Positions 44,746 to 54,402 are shown, numbered from the stretch's first letter. The stretch: 64,000 nt of DNA from Bacteroidota bacterium (GCA_018268105.1 JAFDXG010000126.1:1-64000); one strand, 5' to 3'. A program made the numbers and translations. The notes: generated by a model not told the origin, from the letters alone.

Positions 44746-45035
44746 TAACCTGCCAATTGTTTTGAAATATAAAAGAGTACCTTTAATTTAGCATAAGTAT
44801 ATTCATCCTTGAATGAACTTGTAAAGGAAGGAGTAGCCTAAAAAATCTTTCCTGTGCTGATATTATCCAATTCCGGTTTATTAAAATCTGATATTTTATT
44901 TTGCCGCTTATACGTCCTGTAAACCTGTATTCCTATTAATCGTATTTAATCCAATTTAATAATAATTATTCAATGTTTTTTGCCTGTATATTGGGCTTTT
45001 AATGATTTCTTTTTGTGGTTTCAGAGGTAAGCACG

Positions 45036-45065
45036 GCCGGTGATTTCTATCGCCGGCATTTTTTT
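45036..45065 (+). terminator. Terminator in the 44746-45070 gap
   Basis: GCCGGTGA (45036-45043) and TCGCCGGC (45050-45057) pair over 8 bp with one G-T and are followed by a run of seven T. It lies 290 bp after the stop of the cupin gene, so it may end a long 3' tail or a small RNA. Nothing else is recognisable in this AT-rich gap. Confidence 0.7.
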
Positions 45066-45070
45066 ATTTA

Positions 45071-46108
45071 TTATGCTATTTCCCATGTTTCACTCCCTCT
45101 CAGCAATTTGTTCAGGTCTCCCTTCCCCTTTAAGGCAATAGCTTCTTCAATCTGAGCTGCCATTACATCTTCATAACATTCGCGATGGGTTTCATAAAGC
45201 ACCCCAAAGGGCCGGGGCAGGTGTTGTTCCCGGGCGGGATCATCAAACATCCTTACCAGTATTTGTGCCTTGTAAAAATCATTTTCGTCGTGTATCCACA
45301 AATCATCGGTAGCTATACCATTATCCAATTCTACCACCACAGGTTTCAACCCATCCAGCTTGATTCCCTTATTTTTTGCTGTACCAAATATCAGGGGTTT
45401 GCCCTGTTCCAGGAATAGAGTGTGATCCGGTTTGGAACCTTTGTCGGTGAAAATTTCAAAAGCACCGTCATTGAATATATTGCAGTTCTGGTAAATTTCA
45501 GTAAAAGATGCACCCTTGTGACGGTGACTGCGTATTAGTATTTCCTGCAAATGTTTGGGATCCCTATCCATACTTCGGGCAATAAATGTAGCATCGGCTC
45601 CCATTGCAAGTGCCAGCGGATTGAAAGGATGGTCTATACTGCCCATCGGTGTAGACTTTGTGATTTTGCGCTGCTCCGAAGTTGGTGAATATTGTCCCTT
45701 AGTCAGCCCATAGATCTGGTTATTAAACAACATCATATTCACGTCAAAATTCCGGCGCAATAAATGTATAGTATGATTACCTCCTATACTCAATGCATCC
45801 CCGTCGCCCGCTATTATCCACACGCTGAGTTCTGGTCGTGTTGCTTTTAGCCCCGAAGCTATAGCTGTGGCCCGACCATGGATGGAATGCATACCATAAG
45901 TATTCATATAATAGGGGAATCTTGACGAACATCCTATACCTGAAATTATTACAAAATTTTCTTTGGGTATTCCCAATCCGGGCATCACTTTTTGCATTTG
46001 AGCCAAAATTGAATAATCACCACATCCGGGACACCACCTTACTTCCTGGTCGGTAGCAAAATCTTTTGCCGTCAACACAGTTGAAGCAGGAACTGCTGTT
46101 GTACTCAT
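45071..46108 (-). CDS. 2-oxoacid:ferredoxin oxidoreductase, beta subunit
   Basis: A protein of 345 residues. VRWCPGCGDYSILAQM (about 22-37) is the conserved Cys region, GIGCSSRFPYYMNTYGMHSI follows, and IIAGDGDALSIGGNH with MLFNNQIYGLTKGQYSPTS forms the thiamine-diphosphate and Mg2+ site. This is a KorB-like subunit that decarboxylates 2-oxoglutarate or another 2-oxoacid, passing electrons to ferredoxin. The alpha/gamma subunit normally lies immediately upstream; here the next upstream gene is a GH125 enzyme, so the partner is elsewhere. Confidence 0.9.
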   Translation of the reverse strand: MSTTAVPASTVLTAKDFATDQEVRWCPGCGDYSILAQMQKVMPGLGIPKENFVIISGIGCSSRFPYYMNTYGMHSIHGRATAIASGLKATRPELSVWIIAGDGDALSIGGNHTIHLLRRNFDVNMMLFNNQIYGLTKGQYSPTSEQRKITKSTPMGSIDHPFNPLALAMGADATFIARSMDRDPKHLQEILIRSHRHKGASFTEIYQNCNIFNDGAFEIFTDKGSKPDHTLFLEQGKPLIFGTAKNKGIKLDGLKPVVVELDNGIATDDLWIHDENDFYKAQILVRMFDDPAREQHLPRPFGVLYETHRECYEDVMAAQIEEAIALKGKGDLNKLLRGSETWEIA

Positions 46109-46126
46109 TGTTAAAATAAATTAGAG

Positions 46127-46134
46127 CAAAATTA
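46127..46134 (-). promoter_or_regulatory. -7 box of the oxidoreductase gene
   Basis: On the minus strand TAATTTTG fits TAnnTTTG and lies 18 bp before the ATG at 46108. No clear -33 TTTG accompanies it. Confidence 0.4.
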
Positions 46135-46182
46135 GCATTATACACTGATAATTTTGATGACTAAACCCCGGCAATCCTTTTT

Positions 46183-47601
46183 TTACTGATTTAGCAAATA
46201 AGGTCTTTCACGGTATAACTTTAAAATTAGTTCGCCAAAAATTGTATTCGCCCAGGCAAACCATTTCCTTGTGAATTTTGAAGCATCGTCTTTATTAAAA
46301 CTTTCATGCATAAATCCGGTACCTGCATGTGTATTTTGCAATAAACCAAGACATTTTTTTATTTCAGCATCATCTGTACTTGTAAGTGCCCGGATTATTA
46401 TACCTATGGGCCATATATTATCTACAAGGGTATGAGGGCTTCCGATTCCTTCACCAGCTTTGCCCCTGAAAAAATAGGGGTTGGAACTGCTCAGTAGCAA
46501 ACGACGTGTATTTTTGTACACCGGGTCAGATGATTTTACTCCGCTAATGTAAGGAAGTGCCAAAAGACTGGGCACATTACTGTCGTCCATACACAATTGA
46601 TTTCCAAAGCCGTCTACTTCGTAAGCATATACCTTTCCAAAACCTTCACGGTTTGCAATAGCATACCTGAATAAGGCATTTTCAACTTCCGCCGCAAAAT
46701 CACTGCACTCTGCGGCAAAAGCTGCATCTTTCAAAATCAATTTACTCATCTCGGCAAGTTGTCTGAGCGAAGTGACGGCAAAAAAATTAGATGGAATGAG
46801 GAATGGATATATTGTGGCATCATCCGATGGCCGGAAAATAGAGACTATAAGTCCTACCGGTTTTACGGGATTGCCGTATCCATTACCCGGAACAGTATCT
46901 GTAGACCATGAAGTAGTACGTCCAAATGTATATGGACCCCTGTTTGTTTTGCGCTGTTGTTCCCTGAAAGTTTTTACTACAGCCTGCATTGCCTGCGTCC
47001 AAGTTTCGTTAAAGGGGGATATATCTCCGGTTATTTTCCAGTAATGATAACTCAGTCTTATGGGATAACAAAGCGAATCAATTTCCCATTTCCTTTCATG
47101 CAGTTCAGGCTTCATTGCAGTATGATCTTTATCCCATTCACTGCCTGTAGGTCCGTCATTAAATGCATTGGCATAAGGATCTATATTAATGCAGGTACTC
47201 TGTCTGTTGATTACGCCTGCAATCAATTGTTGAAGAGCAGTATCTTCTTTCATCAGCGACATATATGGCCACACCTGGGCTGTACTGTCTCTCAGCCACA
47301 TCGCATGAATGTCACCTGTGATTACAAAAGTATCCGGGCGGCCGTCCTTTATTTTGTATTCCACAGTAGTGTCAAGGGTGTTGGGAAAGCAGTTTTCAAA
47401 CAGCCAGGCAATTTCTTTATTTCCGGCTTTCTTTTTTATTTCATCAATAATTTTTTCAACAGCAACACTCTTGAATTTCCTCTCGGATTCCGGTATGCGC
47501 ACAATCGGGAAACCGGGACGATAAAAAGCAAAAGAAGATGATGAGGCTGTTAAAGCGGCGGCAGCCATGGATGTTTGACGAATAAAAGTCCGGCGTTGCA
47601 T
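46183..47601 (-). CDS. GH125 exo-alpha-1,6-mannosidase (DUF1237)
   Basis: From ATG 47601 the protein has 472 residues and starts with a twin-arginine-like signal (MQRRTFIRQTSMAAAALTAS), so it is exported folded to the periplasm. GDIHAMWLRDSTAQVWPYMS is the GH125 catalytic-acid region. GRTTSWSTDTVPGNGYG and DDSNVPSLLALPYI follow in the order of the (alpha/alpha)6 barrel. It should remove terminal alpha-1,6-mannose with inversion. No other mannan gene is beside it; the protein O-glycosylation gene at 12231 is the only glycan link in the window. Confidence 0.88.
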   Translation of the reverse strand: MQRRTFIRQTSMAAAALTASSSSFAFYRPGFPIVRIPESERKFKSVAVEKIIDEIKKKAGNKEIAWLFENCFPNTLDTTVEYKIKDGRPDTFVITGDIHAMWLRDSTAQVWPYMSLMKEDTALQQLIAGVINRQSTCINIDPYANAFNDGPTGSEWDKDHTAMKPELHERKWEIDSLCYPIRLSYHYWKITGDISPFNETWTQAMQAVVKTFREQQRKTNRGPYTFGRTTSWSTDTVPGNGYGNPVKPVGLIVSIFRPSDDATIYPFLIPSNFFAVTSLRQLAEMSKLILKDAAFAAECSDFAAEVENALFRYAIANREGFGKVYAYEVDGFGNQLCMDDSNVPSLLALPYISGVKSSDPVYKNTRRLLLSSSNPYFFRGKAGEGIGSPHTLVDNIWPIGIIIRALTSTDDAEIKKCLGLLQNTHAGTGFMHESFNKDDASKFTRKWFAWANTIFGELILKLYRERPYLLNQ

Positions 47602-47685
47602 ATTATGTAATTTCTGATATTGTGAAATTACACAAAGCAAATTATAAATAATGCAGAGTCTATTGCATTATGGCTGTTTCTATTG

Positions 47686-48390
47686 TTATCCGAATACTTT
47701 CTTCAATAGCTCGGTAACTCTTGCCGCCGGATCTTTCCTTATTTTTTGTTCTTCAAGGCCTACTTCATAAAAAATACCATTGATAGATTTTTCAGTAACA
47801 TATCCGGCAAGATCAGTGTTAATAGGTTTTGCTGCAAATTTATTGTAGGCGCTGAAAACATCTCCCCAGTATTTGGTAGCGTTTGTTTTAGCCAATGCGT
47901 TTTCTATCACAGGTCGAAATGCATTGCTGAGCGGAGCGGTGGTTTTAGTTTTGAAATAATCGGTTGCCGCATAATCCCCGCCTTTCAGGATTCCCATTGC
48001 ATCGGAAATGGTCATTTGTTTGATGGCATCCACAAATATTGGTGTTGCAGATTTAGAAGCTTCTTCCGCTGCTCGGTTTACGGAGAGTATCGCTTTGTCT
48101 ACCAGGTTTCCCAGTCCTATATTTCTCAATGTGCTTTCTACTTTCCCGGCTTCTTCAGGCATTAGTATCTTCACTGCAGCATTGCCGAAAAAACCATCTA
48201 CAGCCGAAAGCTTTTGGCTACCGTTCCTGGCGCCAATCATCAATGCTTCTTTCAAACCTGATGCTATTTCTGAAGAAGACAATGATCCATTGCCGGTATT
48301 TATACCCGACAAAACCTGCTGTGTTGTTTCGCAACTTTGCAAAGAAAAAATGAGGGATAGAAAAAAGCAATACCTGATGATATTTTTCAT
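47686..48390 (-). CDS. DUF4197 lipoprotein
   Basis: From ATG 48390 the product has 234 residues. FFLSLIFSLQSC is a lipoprotein signal with Cys near 18. The mature part is helical and matches the family: SGLKEALMIGARNGSQKLSA, MPEEAGKVESTLRNIGLGNL and KGGDYAATDYFKTKT. Function is unknown. It lies between the aminotransferase and GH125 genes on one strand and has no operon-like overlap with either. Confidence 0.83.
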   Translation of the reverse strand: MKNIIRYCFFLSLIFSLQSCETTQQVLSGINTGNGSLSSSEIASGLKEALMIGARNGSQKLSAVDGFFGNAAVKILMPEEAGKVESTLRNIGLGNLVDKAILSVNRAAEEASKSATPIFVDAIKQMTISDAMGILKGGDYAATDYFKTKTTAPLSNAFRPVIENALAKTNATKYWGDVFSAYNKFAAKPINTDLAGYVTEKSINGIFYEVGLEEQKIRKDPAARVTELLKKVFG

Positions 48391-48440
48391 AAGAAAATTA
48401 AATTTAAAAAACTGACAATCGGCAATCATAAAACCGATTA

Positions 48441-49751
48441 TTATTTCAGCCCGCTTAGTGCAGTTTTTAACGTATCCAGCATATCATTTATTTCTTCCTT
48501 TTTACAGGTTCCTACGCTTAAACGATACCAGCTTGAATTTTCCGGGGCGCCGAATGCATAAAAAGGCACTACAGCCAGACCCGCTTTGTTCAGTAAATAA
48601 GCGGTAACATCTTTTTGTTCATTGAGATTTTTCCCTTCGGGGGTTGTTTTTCCTACGGCATCTACTTGTATGGTAAGATAAATAGCAGCCTGTGGAGCAA
48701 TAGCATTTACCGGCAACCCCTGATCTTTGAGTTTCATAAAGCCTTCGTAAATTTTACTCAGCCTAATGGATATTTCAGTTTTAAAATGTTGCAGATAGCT
48801 ATCTACAGATTCTCTTTGTTTTAAAAATTTAGTTACAGCTTTCTGCTCAGCCATCGGCGCCCATGCTCCTATATGCGACAGGATGGACTTCATCTTGCTG
48901 ATAACAGATACAGGACCCAACGCCCATCCTACCCGCACACCTGTTGCTGCAAAGCACTTGCTTATTGCGTCAATATATACTGTATATTCCTTCATTTCTG
49001 GTCTTAAAGAAACGGGGTCGTAATGTACAATATCACCGAAAGTAAGCTGCCAGTACATCTGATCGTATAATACATACAATTTTTTACGTTCCGGGCCGCG
49101 TTTTCTGTTCTCTGAAATTACCATATCGCATATCTTTTCAAGCGTTTCCTTTTTGAATGTAGTGCCGGTGGGGTTTTGCGGTGAACATAAGGCGAGGATC
49201 ACTGCTTCACTGAGATAAGGCTGAATATCTTCGGCAATGGGCATGAAATTGTTTTCTGATGTTGCCTGCACTTCGCAATGAGTTCCTCTTACAAAATGGG
49301 TATAATGATTGTTATTCCACGAGGGTACCGCATATATTATTTTATCTCCTTCATCAGCAACCGTTCTGAAGAAACCATATATAAGAGGCCGCCCGCCCGA
49401 CGCAACAAGAATTTCATTGGGTGAATAATTAAGCCCTTCTTTTTCACTAATAAAATCAGCAATTGTCTCCCGCAGGTCAGCGTTGCCTTCAGCAGCCGGA
49501 TAATTGGTAAAGTGGCTTCTGTAAGCATTGACGATTTCATCTTCAAGTATCCTGGGTATGGGAAAAATAGCTGGATCAAAATCGCCGATTGTGAAATTAT
49601 ATATCTTTTCACCCTGTCGTAACTTTTCTTTTATTTCTCCGCTAAGTTTAATAATCTCGGAACCTATTAATGTTTCGGCAAGTACTGAGAGCCTATCTTG
49701 CTTTGGTGATAAACCTGTATCACCTATTGCCTTTTGTGCGGTGTGGGACAT
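48441..49751 (-). CDS. PLP-dependent class I/II aminotransferase
   Basis: A 436-residue enzyme of fold type I. YIDAISKCFAATGVRVGWAL contains the Schiff-base Lys in SKxxxxxGxRxG. CSPQNPTGTTF gives the conserved Asn/Pro/Gly of the PLP site, YVLYDQMYW the Asp/Tyr pair, and SWYRLSVGTC the substrate-binding Arg. It resembles aspartate or aromatic aminotransferases, but the amino donor cannot be told. It is transcribed divergently from a MarR regulator, and its -7 box almost touches the ATG. Confidence 0.88.
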   Translation of the reverse strand: MSHTAQKAIGDTGLSPKQDRLSVLAETLIGSEIIKLSGEIKEKLRQGEKIYNFTIGDFDPAIFPIPRILEDEIVNAYRSHFTNYPAAEGNADLRETIADFISEKEGLNYSPNEILVASGGRPLIYGFFRTVADEGDKIIYAVPSWNNNHYTHFVRGTHCEVQATSENNFMPIAEDIQPYLSEAVILALCSPQNPTGTTFKKETLEKICDMVISENRKRGPERKKLYVLYDQMYWQLTFGDIVHYDPVSLRPEMKEYTVYIDAISKCFAATGVRVGWALGPVSVISKMKSILSHIGAWAPMAEQKAVTKFLKQRESVDSYLQHFKTEISIRLSKIYEGFMKLKDQGLPVNAIAPQAAIYLTIQVDAVGKTTPEGKNLNEQKDVTAYLLNKAGLAVVPFYAFGAPENSSWYRLSVGTCKKEEINDMLDTLKTALSGLK

Positions 49752-49757
49752 AATGCA

Positions 49758-49785
49758 CAAATTTACCTTTAAAAATTTACTTTTG
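49758..49785. promoter_or_regulatory. Overlapping divergent promoters (aminotransferase / MarR)
   Basis: Minus strand: TAAATTTG at 49765-49758, with TTTG 23 nt upstream, just before the ATG at 49751. Plus strand: TACTTTTG at 49778-49785, 16 bp before the ATG at 49802. AAATTTAC occurs twice in the overlap, a candidate site for the MarR protein. Confidence 0.6.
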
Positions 49786-49801
49786 TGTCAAACCACAGCT
49801 A

Positions 49802-50257
49802 ATGTCATTAGAGCGAGATATCCGGCAGGTTAACTTCAGGAATGACCACCATAAAGCGATTATTAATATCGTTTATACGTACAATTGGACTATGGAAAGG
49901 TTAAAGGCACTTTTTGATACAGAAAACATTACCCCACAGCAATTCAATATACTGCGCATACTTCGTGGTGCAGCACCCCAGCCTATTTCCACATTACAGA
50001 TCAGGGAAAGGATGCTCGACAAAATGAGCGACACCAGCCGTATTGTAGATCGCTTAATAATTAAAGGACTGGCAACTAAAAAAAACAGTATTAGTGATAA
50101 AAGACTGGTTGATATATCTATCACTTATGCGGGGTTGGAAGTATTAAAAAGGCTTGATTTTAAAAATAATGAGATGGATGCAATTCTTGAAAAACTAAAT
50201 GGTGATGAAGTAAGAACCCTGAATAATTTGCTGGATAAAATCAGAAATGCTGATTAA
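49802..50257 (+). CDS. MarR-family transcriptional regulator
   Basis: A 151-residue protein. The winged helix-turn-helix runs from ITPQQFNILRILRGA through TLQIRERMLDKMSDTSRIVD, with the wing KKNSISDKRLVDISIT. Terminal helices would form the dimer. It likely represses itself and the divergent aminotransferase through the shared 50-bp region. No ligand can be inferred. Confidence 0.9.
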   Translation: MSLERDIRQVNFRNDHHKAIINIVYTYNWTMERLKALFDTENITPQQFNILRILRGAAPQPISTLQIRERMLDKMSDTSRIVDRLIIKGLATKKNSISDKRLVDISITYAGLEVLKRLDFKNNEMDAILEKLNGDEVRTLNNLLDKIRNAD

Positions 50258-50290
50258 CGTATCTTCATGCTTCAACTATACAATATAAGC

Positions 50291-51856
50291 ATGAGATATC
50301 TTTTTTATTTTTTGTTGATTGCAGTATCCTTTTGCAATTATTCCTATGGTCAGTACCCTAAATATGAATTCCGAGCTGCATGGATAGCTACTGTAGACAA
50401 TATTGATTGGCCTTCGAAGGGCAACTATAATGCGTTGAATCAGAAAGCAGAATTTATCCGTCTGCTGGATACCCTGCAGAGTAAAGGTATGAATGCAGTA
50501 ATTGTCCAGATCAGGCCTGCTTCAGATGCTTTTTATCCTTCACCCTATGAGCCCTGGAGTGAATGGCTTACCGGAAAACAGGGACACCCACCTTTCCCTT
50601 ATTATGATCCGCTTCAGTTTATGGTTGAAGAAACACATAAAAGAGGTATGGAATTTCATGCCTGGTGCAATCCTTACCGGGCAGAGTTTCAAATCGGGAA
50701 ATCTTCTATTGCCGCCACTCACATTACTAAAGTACACCCCAATTGGTTTCTGGCTTATGGTGGAAAAAGATATTATGACCCGGGCAATAAACAGGGACAG
50801 GATTTTGTGGTTAAAGTTATAAGGGATATTGTACGCCGTTATGATATAGATGCGCTCCATTTTGATGATTATTTTTATCCCTACCGAATTCCGGGAAAAG
50901 AATTTCCTGATGACAAAAGTTTTGCACAATATAATAAAGGGATGAGCAGGGACGACTGGCGGAGAAGTAACGTTGATTCAATCATATCTAAACTGAGTAG
51001 AGCTATAAAAGAGGAAAAACCAGAATGTAAATTTGGAATCAGCCCCTTTGGTGTTTGGAGAAATAAAGTGCAGGACAGTTTGGGTAGCGACACACGCGCC
51101 GGGCAAACCAACTATGACGACCTTTATGCAGATATTCTTCTCTGGTTAAAAAATGGTGAAATAGACTATGTTGTCCCTCAGTTGTACTGGGAACATGGAC
51201 ATAAAGCTGCACCCTATGAAGTCTTGGTAGACTGGTGGAGCAAAAACTGTTTTGGGCGACAATGTTTTATTGGATTGGGGATTTACAAGGCCGGATCAAA
51301 TACCCGCTGGAGAGACAAAAATATTATTCCGCAACAAATAACTGACTCCAGGAAATACCCTACTATACAAGGACAGGTATATTTTAGCGCGAAAGCCTTC
51401 CTTGGAAATATTAATGGTTGGAGCGACAGCTTAAAAGAGCACTACTATAAATACCCGGCACTTATACCGCCCATGCACTGGATAGATAGTACACAACCTA
51501 CCCCCCCCATAGTGGCAGGAATATTTTCAGAGAAAACGGATAACTTTTCCCAAATAAGAATTGCACTGATAAATGCTGAGCATGATAAAACGATAAGAAA
51601 ATTTGCATTATATGCTATCTCTTCATTGGATAGTATTGAAATCCACAACCTGCCTCCTGATTTTATTTTTCCATATAGTGCAGATACAATGAATGTAAAT
51701 TTTAATCCTCAAAGATTAATACACAAAAACCCTTTACAAAAGGAATTTTATATTGGAATTACAACTATAGACAAAGCCAATATGGAAAGTGAGCTGAGTA
51801 TGTTACAAAAAATAAGATGGTCTGACTCAAAGAAAGACTGGGAAATTGTAGAATAA
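50291..51856 (+). CDS. Exported GHL10-family glycoside hydrolase-like protein
   Basis: From ATG 50291 the protein has 521 residues with a signal peptide (FLLIAVSFCNYSYGQ). EFRAAWIATVDNIDWPSKGN is the family's opening, followed by IVQIRPASDAFYPSPYEPWS and DALHFDDYFYPY, the conserved barrel strands with acidic residues. KFGISPFGVWRN and YVVPQLYW follow. The C-terminal ~110 residues look like a beta-sandwich. The family (DUF187/YngK-like) is linked to peptidoglycan or glycan cleavage; the substrate is open. Confidence 0.85.
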   Translation: MRYLFYFLLIAVSFCNYSYGQYPKYEFRAAWIATVDNIDWPSKGNYNALNQKAEFIRLLDTLQSKGMNAVIVQIRPASDAFYPSPYEPWSEWLTGKQGHPPFPYYDPLQFMVEETHKRGMEFHAWCNPYRAEFQIGKSSIAATHITKVHPNWFLAYGGKRYYDPGNKQGQDFVVKVIRDIVRRYDIDALHFDDYFYPYRIPGKEFPDDKSFAQYNKGMSRDDWRRSNVDSIISKLSRAIKEEKPECKFGISPFGVWRNKVQDSLGSDTRAGQTNYDDLYADILLWLKNGEIDYVVPQLYWEHGHKAAPYEVLVDWWSKNCFGRQCFIGLGIYKAGSNTRWRDKNIIPQQITDSRKYPTIQGQVYFSAKAFLGNINGWSDSLKEHYYKYPALIPPMHWIDSTQPTPPIVAGIFSEKTDNFSQIRIALINAEHDKTIRKFALYAISSLDSIEIHNLPPDFIFPYSADTMNVNFNPQRLIHKNPLQKEFYIGITTIDKANMESELSMLQKIRWSDSKKDWEIVE

Positions 51857-51860
51857 TCCG

Positions 51861-52631
51861 TTATACCAGCTCCCTCGTTTTAAGCTGGTCCACTACCTTA
51901 AGCAAAGTAGTATCCAAAACAGTGATTAAGTGCAGAAGATCACTGTTTTTCTTTTTATGGGTGGCATAGGATTCAATCTGCCTGATATTTTCTTTAAGAG
52001 AATTGATTTCAAGCGTATCAATATTAGGTTTGATGTTGTGAGCAGCTATATACAGCGAGTGAAAATCCTGTGTTTGGTATGCAGATTTTATATCTTTCAC
52101 AGTTGCAGGTACCTGTTTAATAAATGCTGTTAACATCTCCACAATCATACCCTGGTTGCCCTGGCAAATATTTTTGAGTGTAGTGATACTATACAAATCA
52201 GCATTACCATTTTTTGCTGTCTGTGAAGTTGTTGTCTCTCTTTCTCCTGCAGTGTTAATGCATTCCTGTATTTTATCAATCAGATCCTTTTCAGAATAAG
52301 GCTTGGAAATAAATCCATTCATACCAGACTCCAGGCACTTTTTTTCTTCTCCGTTGACTACATTTGCTGTAATAGCTATTACTGGTATATCAAGCCTCAA
52401 GGTTTCCCGAATATATTTTGTAGTATCAAAGCCATTCATGACGGGGAGATGCAGATCCATTAACACTACATCAAATTTTTTTTCCCGGAGAAGATCAATA
52501 GCTTCCATTCCATTGTTAGCCCCGGCCATATTCGCACCGGTTCGCTGAAGGATTGCAGAGGCCAGCAGCGTATTCATTTCATTATCTTCAACGAGTAATA
52601 TTGATATGTCTTTCAGCGCTTTGTAAAGCAT
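51861..52631 (-). CDS. Response regulator receiver with Hpt domain
   Basis: A 256-residue cytoplasmic protein. REC domain, about residues 7-125: LLVEDNEMNT gives the acidic pair, VVLMDLHLPVMNG the phosphoacceptor Asp, and ISKPYSEKDL the Lys. Hpt domain, about 155-250: AAHNIKPNIDTL gives the phosphoacceptor His in the HxxK pattern. It can relay phosphate between a hybrid kinase and a final regulator, but no kinase or output gene is adjacent. It converges with the GHL10 gene, 4 bp between stops. Confidence 0.88.
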   Translation of the reverse strand: MLYKALKDISILLVEDNEMNTLLASAILQRTGANMAGANNGMEAIDLLREKKFDVVLMDLHLPVMNGFDTTKYIRETLRLDIPVIAITANVVNGEEKKCLESGMNGFISKPYSEKDLIDKIQECINTAGERETTTSQTAKNGNADLYSITTLKNICQGNQGMIVEMLTAFIKQVPATVKDIKSAYQTQDFHSLYIAAHNIKPNIDTLEINSLKENIRQIESYATHKKKNSDLLHLITVLDTTLLKVVDQLKTRELV

Positions 52632-52914
52632 TCAATATGGTTTATATTCTGGGTTAGATAATTTATAAAAAACGGACTATCAGCAAATTTAGTGTCGTAT
52701 TTTAAACTGCAGAATGTTTTTTAGTAATTCCACAATGTATCATTAGTATAAACACGGGGAAAATCAATAAATTTTTGTTAAGGGGGGTTAATAATCTTAG
52801 AATATTGTCCACCTCAAATTAATTTGTAATTAAATTGCGGCCTGATTTTTGTGGTGTCGCGCCTTTTTTCATATTTTTCCATCGCTGACCTCGTTAAATA
52901 ATATTTTTCATGTT

Positions 52915-54402
52915 ATGGCCCTGAGTCAAAGTCTACAGCAAAAACTGTTACAAAAACTGTCCCCTCAGCAAATTCAGTTAATGAAATTGCTGCAGGTGCC
53001 TACGGCCAACCTTGAAGAAAGAATTAAGGAGGAAATGGAGGAAAATCCGGCATTGGAAACTGCAGAAGACAGCCATGAAGAGGATATGGAAAATATGGAT
53101 GAATTAGACAATGGCACCGCTGATGATGACGAATTTGAAAATGATGGTAGTGAAGACGAATATGACAATATAGATATTAGTGAATATGTACATGATGATG
53201 ATGAAATAGCTGACTATAAGACTAAAGACGATAATTATCCTGAAATTGATGAAAAACAGTCTTTCCCATTTAAAATTGAAAGAACCTTTCATGAATTTCT
53301 GCTTGACCAGCTTAGTATGCTTACTTTAAACGACAGGCAAAGAAAGATTGCAGAACAAATTGTAGGCAGCATTGATGATGATGGGTATCTCAGAAGGGAT
53401 TTTAATGCTATTGCAGACGATCTTGCTTTCAGACAGAATATTTCTGCAACTGAAAATGAGATAGGAGCACTGGTAAAAGAAATTCAGCATTTTGACCCAC
53501 CAGGTATCTGCGCAAGGGATTTAAGAGAATGTCTTTTGCTTCAATTGGAAAGAAAGGCTGGCGAAGGCGGAGAAGTGGAGATGACTATCAATATCCTTAC
53601 TAAATATTTTGATGAATTTACAAAAAAACACTACGAAAAAATACAGCGGGGTTTAAATCTCACAGATGAGGATCTCAAAAAAGCTATCAATCAGATTATT
53701 CGGTTAAATCCAAAGCCAGGGGGCAATATCGGGGAATTGAACAAAGCAGAAAGTTATATTATACCCGACTTTTTTATACATAATAATAACAATGTGCTGG
53801 AGCTGACGCTCAATTCTAAAAATGCACCTGACCTGCGTATTAGCGAAGGATATAAGGATATGCTCAGGGAATATGATAAAGGAAGTAAAAAAGATAAGCG
53901 CCAGAAAGAGGCAGTTTTGTTTATAAAACAAAAGATTGATGCAGCTAAGTGGTTTATTGATGCTATTAAGCAAAGGCAGCATACCTTATTTTCTACTATG
54001 CATTCCATAATGGATTATCAGCAGGATTTCTTTCTCACAGGTGATGAAACGACGTTGAAGCCTATGATTCTTAAAGATATTGCTGAGCGCACAGGACTGG
54101 ATATATCTACGGTAAGCCGAGTTGCAAATAGTAAATTTGTACAGACAGAATTTGGCACTTACCGGCTTAAATTCTTTTTTAGTGAATCGTTGAGTACCGA
54201 AAGTGGTGAAGAGGTTTCTACAAGAGAGGTGAAGAAGATATTAAGTGATATGGTGGAAGGGGAAAGTAAAAAAAAGCCGCTTAGCGACGAAAGACTGACT
54301 ATATTACTACAGCAAAAAGGGTATAATATTGCCCGTAGAACAGTGGCTAAATACCGGGAGCAATTAAATATTCCGGTTGCCAGGCTCAGAAAACAATTAT
54401 GA
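52915..54402 (+). CDS. rpoN: RNA polymerase sigma-54 factor
   Basis: A 495-residue protein from the ATG at 52915. Region I is Gln/Leu-rich (ALSQSLQQKLLQKLSPQQIQ). A long acidic insert, rich in Asp and Glu, covers about residues 45-120. The core-binding domain follows (HFDPPGICARDLRECLLLQL). The C-terminal RpoN box is ARRTVAKYREQLNIP, which reads the -24 element. It needs enhancer-binding AAA+ activators, none of which is in this window. It overlaps the next gene by 4 bp. Confidence 0.95.
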   Translation: MALSQSLQQKLLQKLSPQQIQLMKLLQVPTANLEERIKEEMEENPALETAEDSHEEDMENMDELDNGTADDDEFENDGSEDEYDNIDISEYVHDDDEIADYKTKDDNYPEIDEKQSFPFKIERTFHEFLLDQLSMLTLNDRQRKIAEQIVGSIDDDGYLRRDFNAIADDLAFRQNISATENEIGALVKEIQHFDPPGICARDLRECLLLQLERKAGEGGEVEMTINILTKYFDEFTKKHYEKIQRGLNLTDEDLKKAINQIIRLNPKPGGNIGELNKAESYIIPDFFIHNNNNVLELTLNSKNAPDLRISEGYKDMLREYDKGSKKDKRQKEAVLFIKQKIDAAKWFIDAIKQRQHTLFSTMHSIMDYQQDFFLTGDETTLKPMILKDIAERTGLDISTVSRVANSKFVQTEFGTYRLKFFFSESLSTESGEEVSTREVKKILSDMVEGESKKKPLSDERLTILLQQKGYNIARRTVAKYREQLNIPVARLRKQL

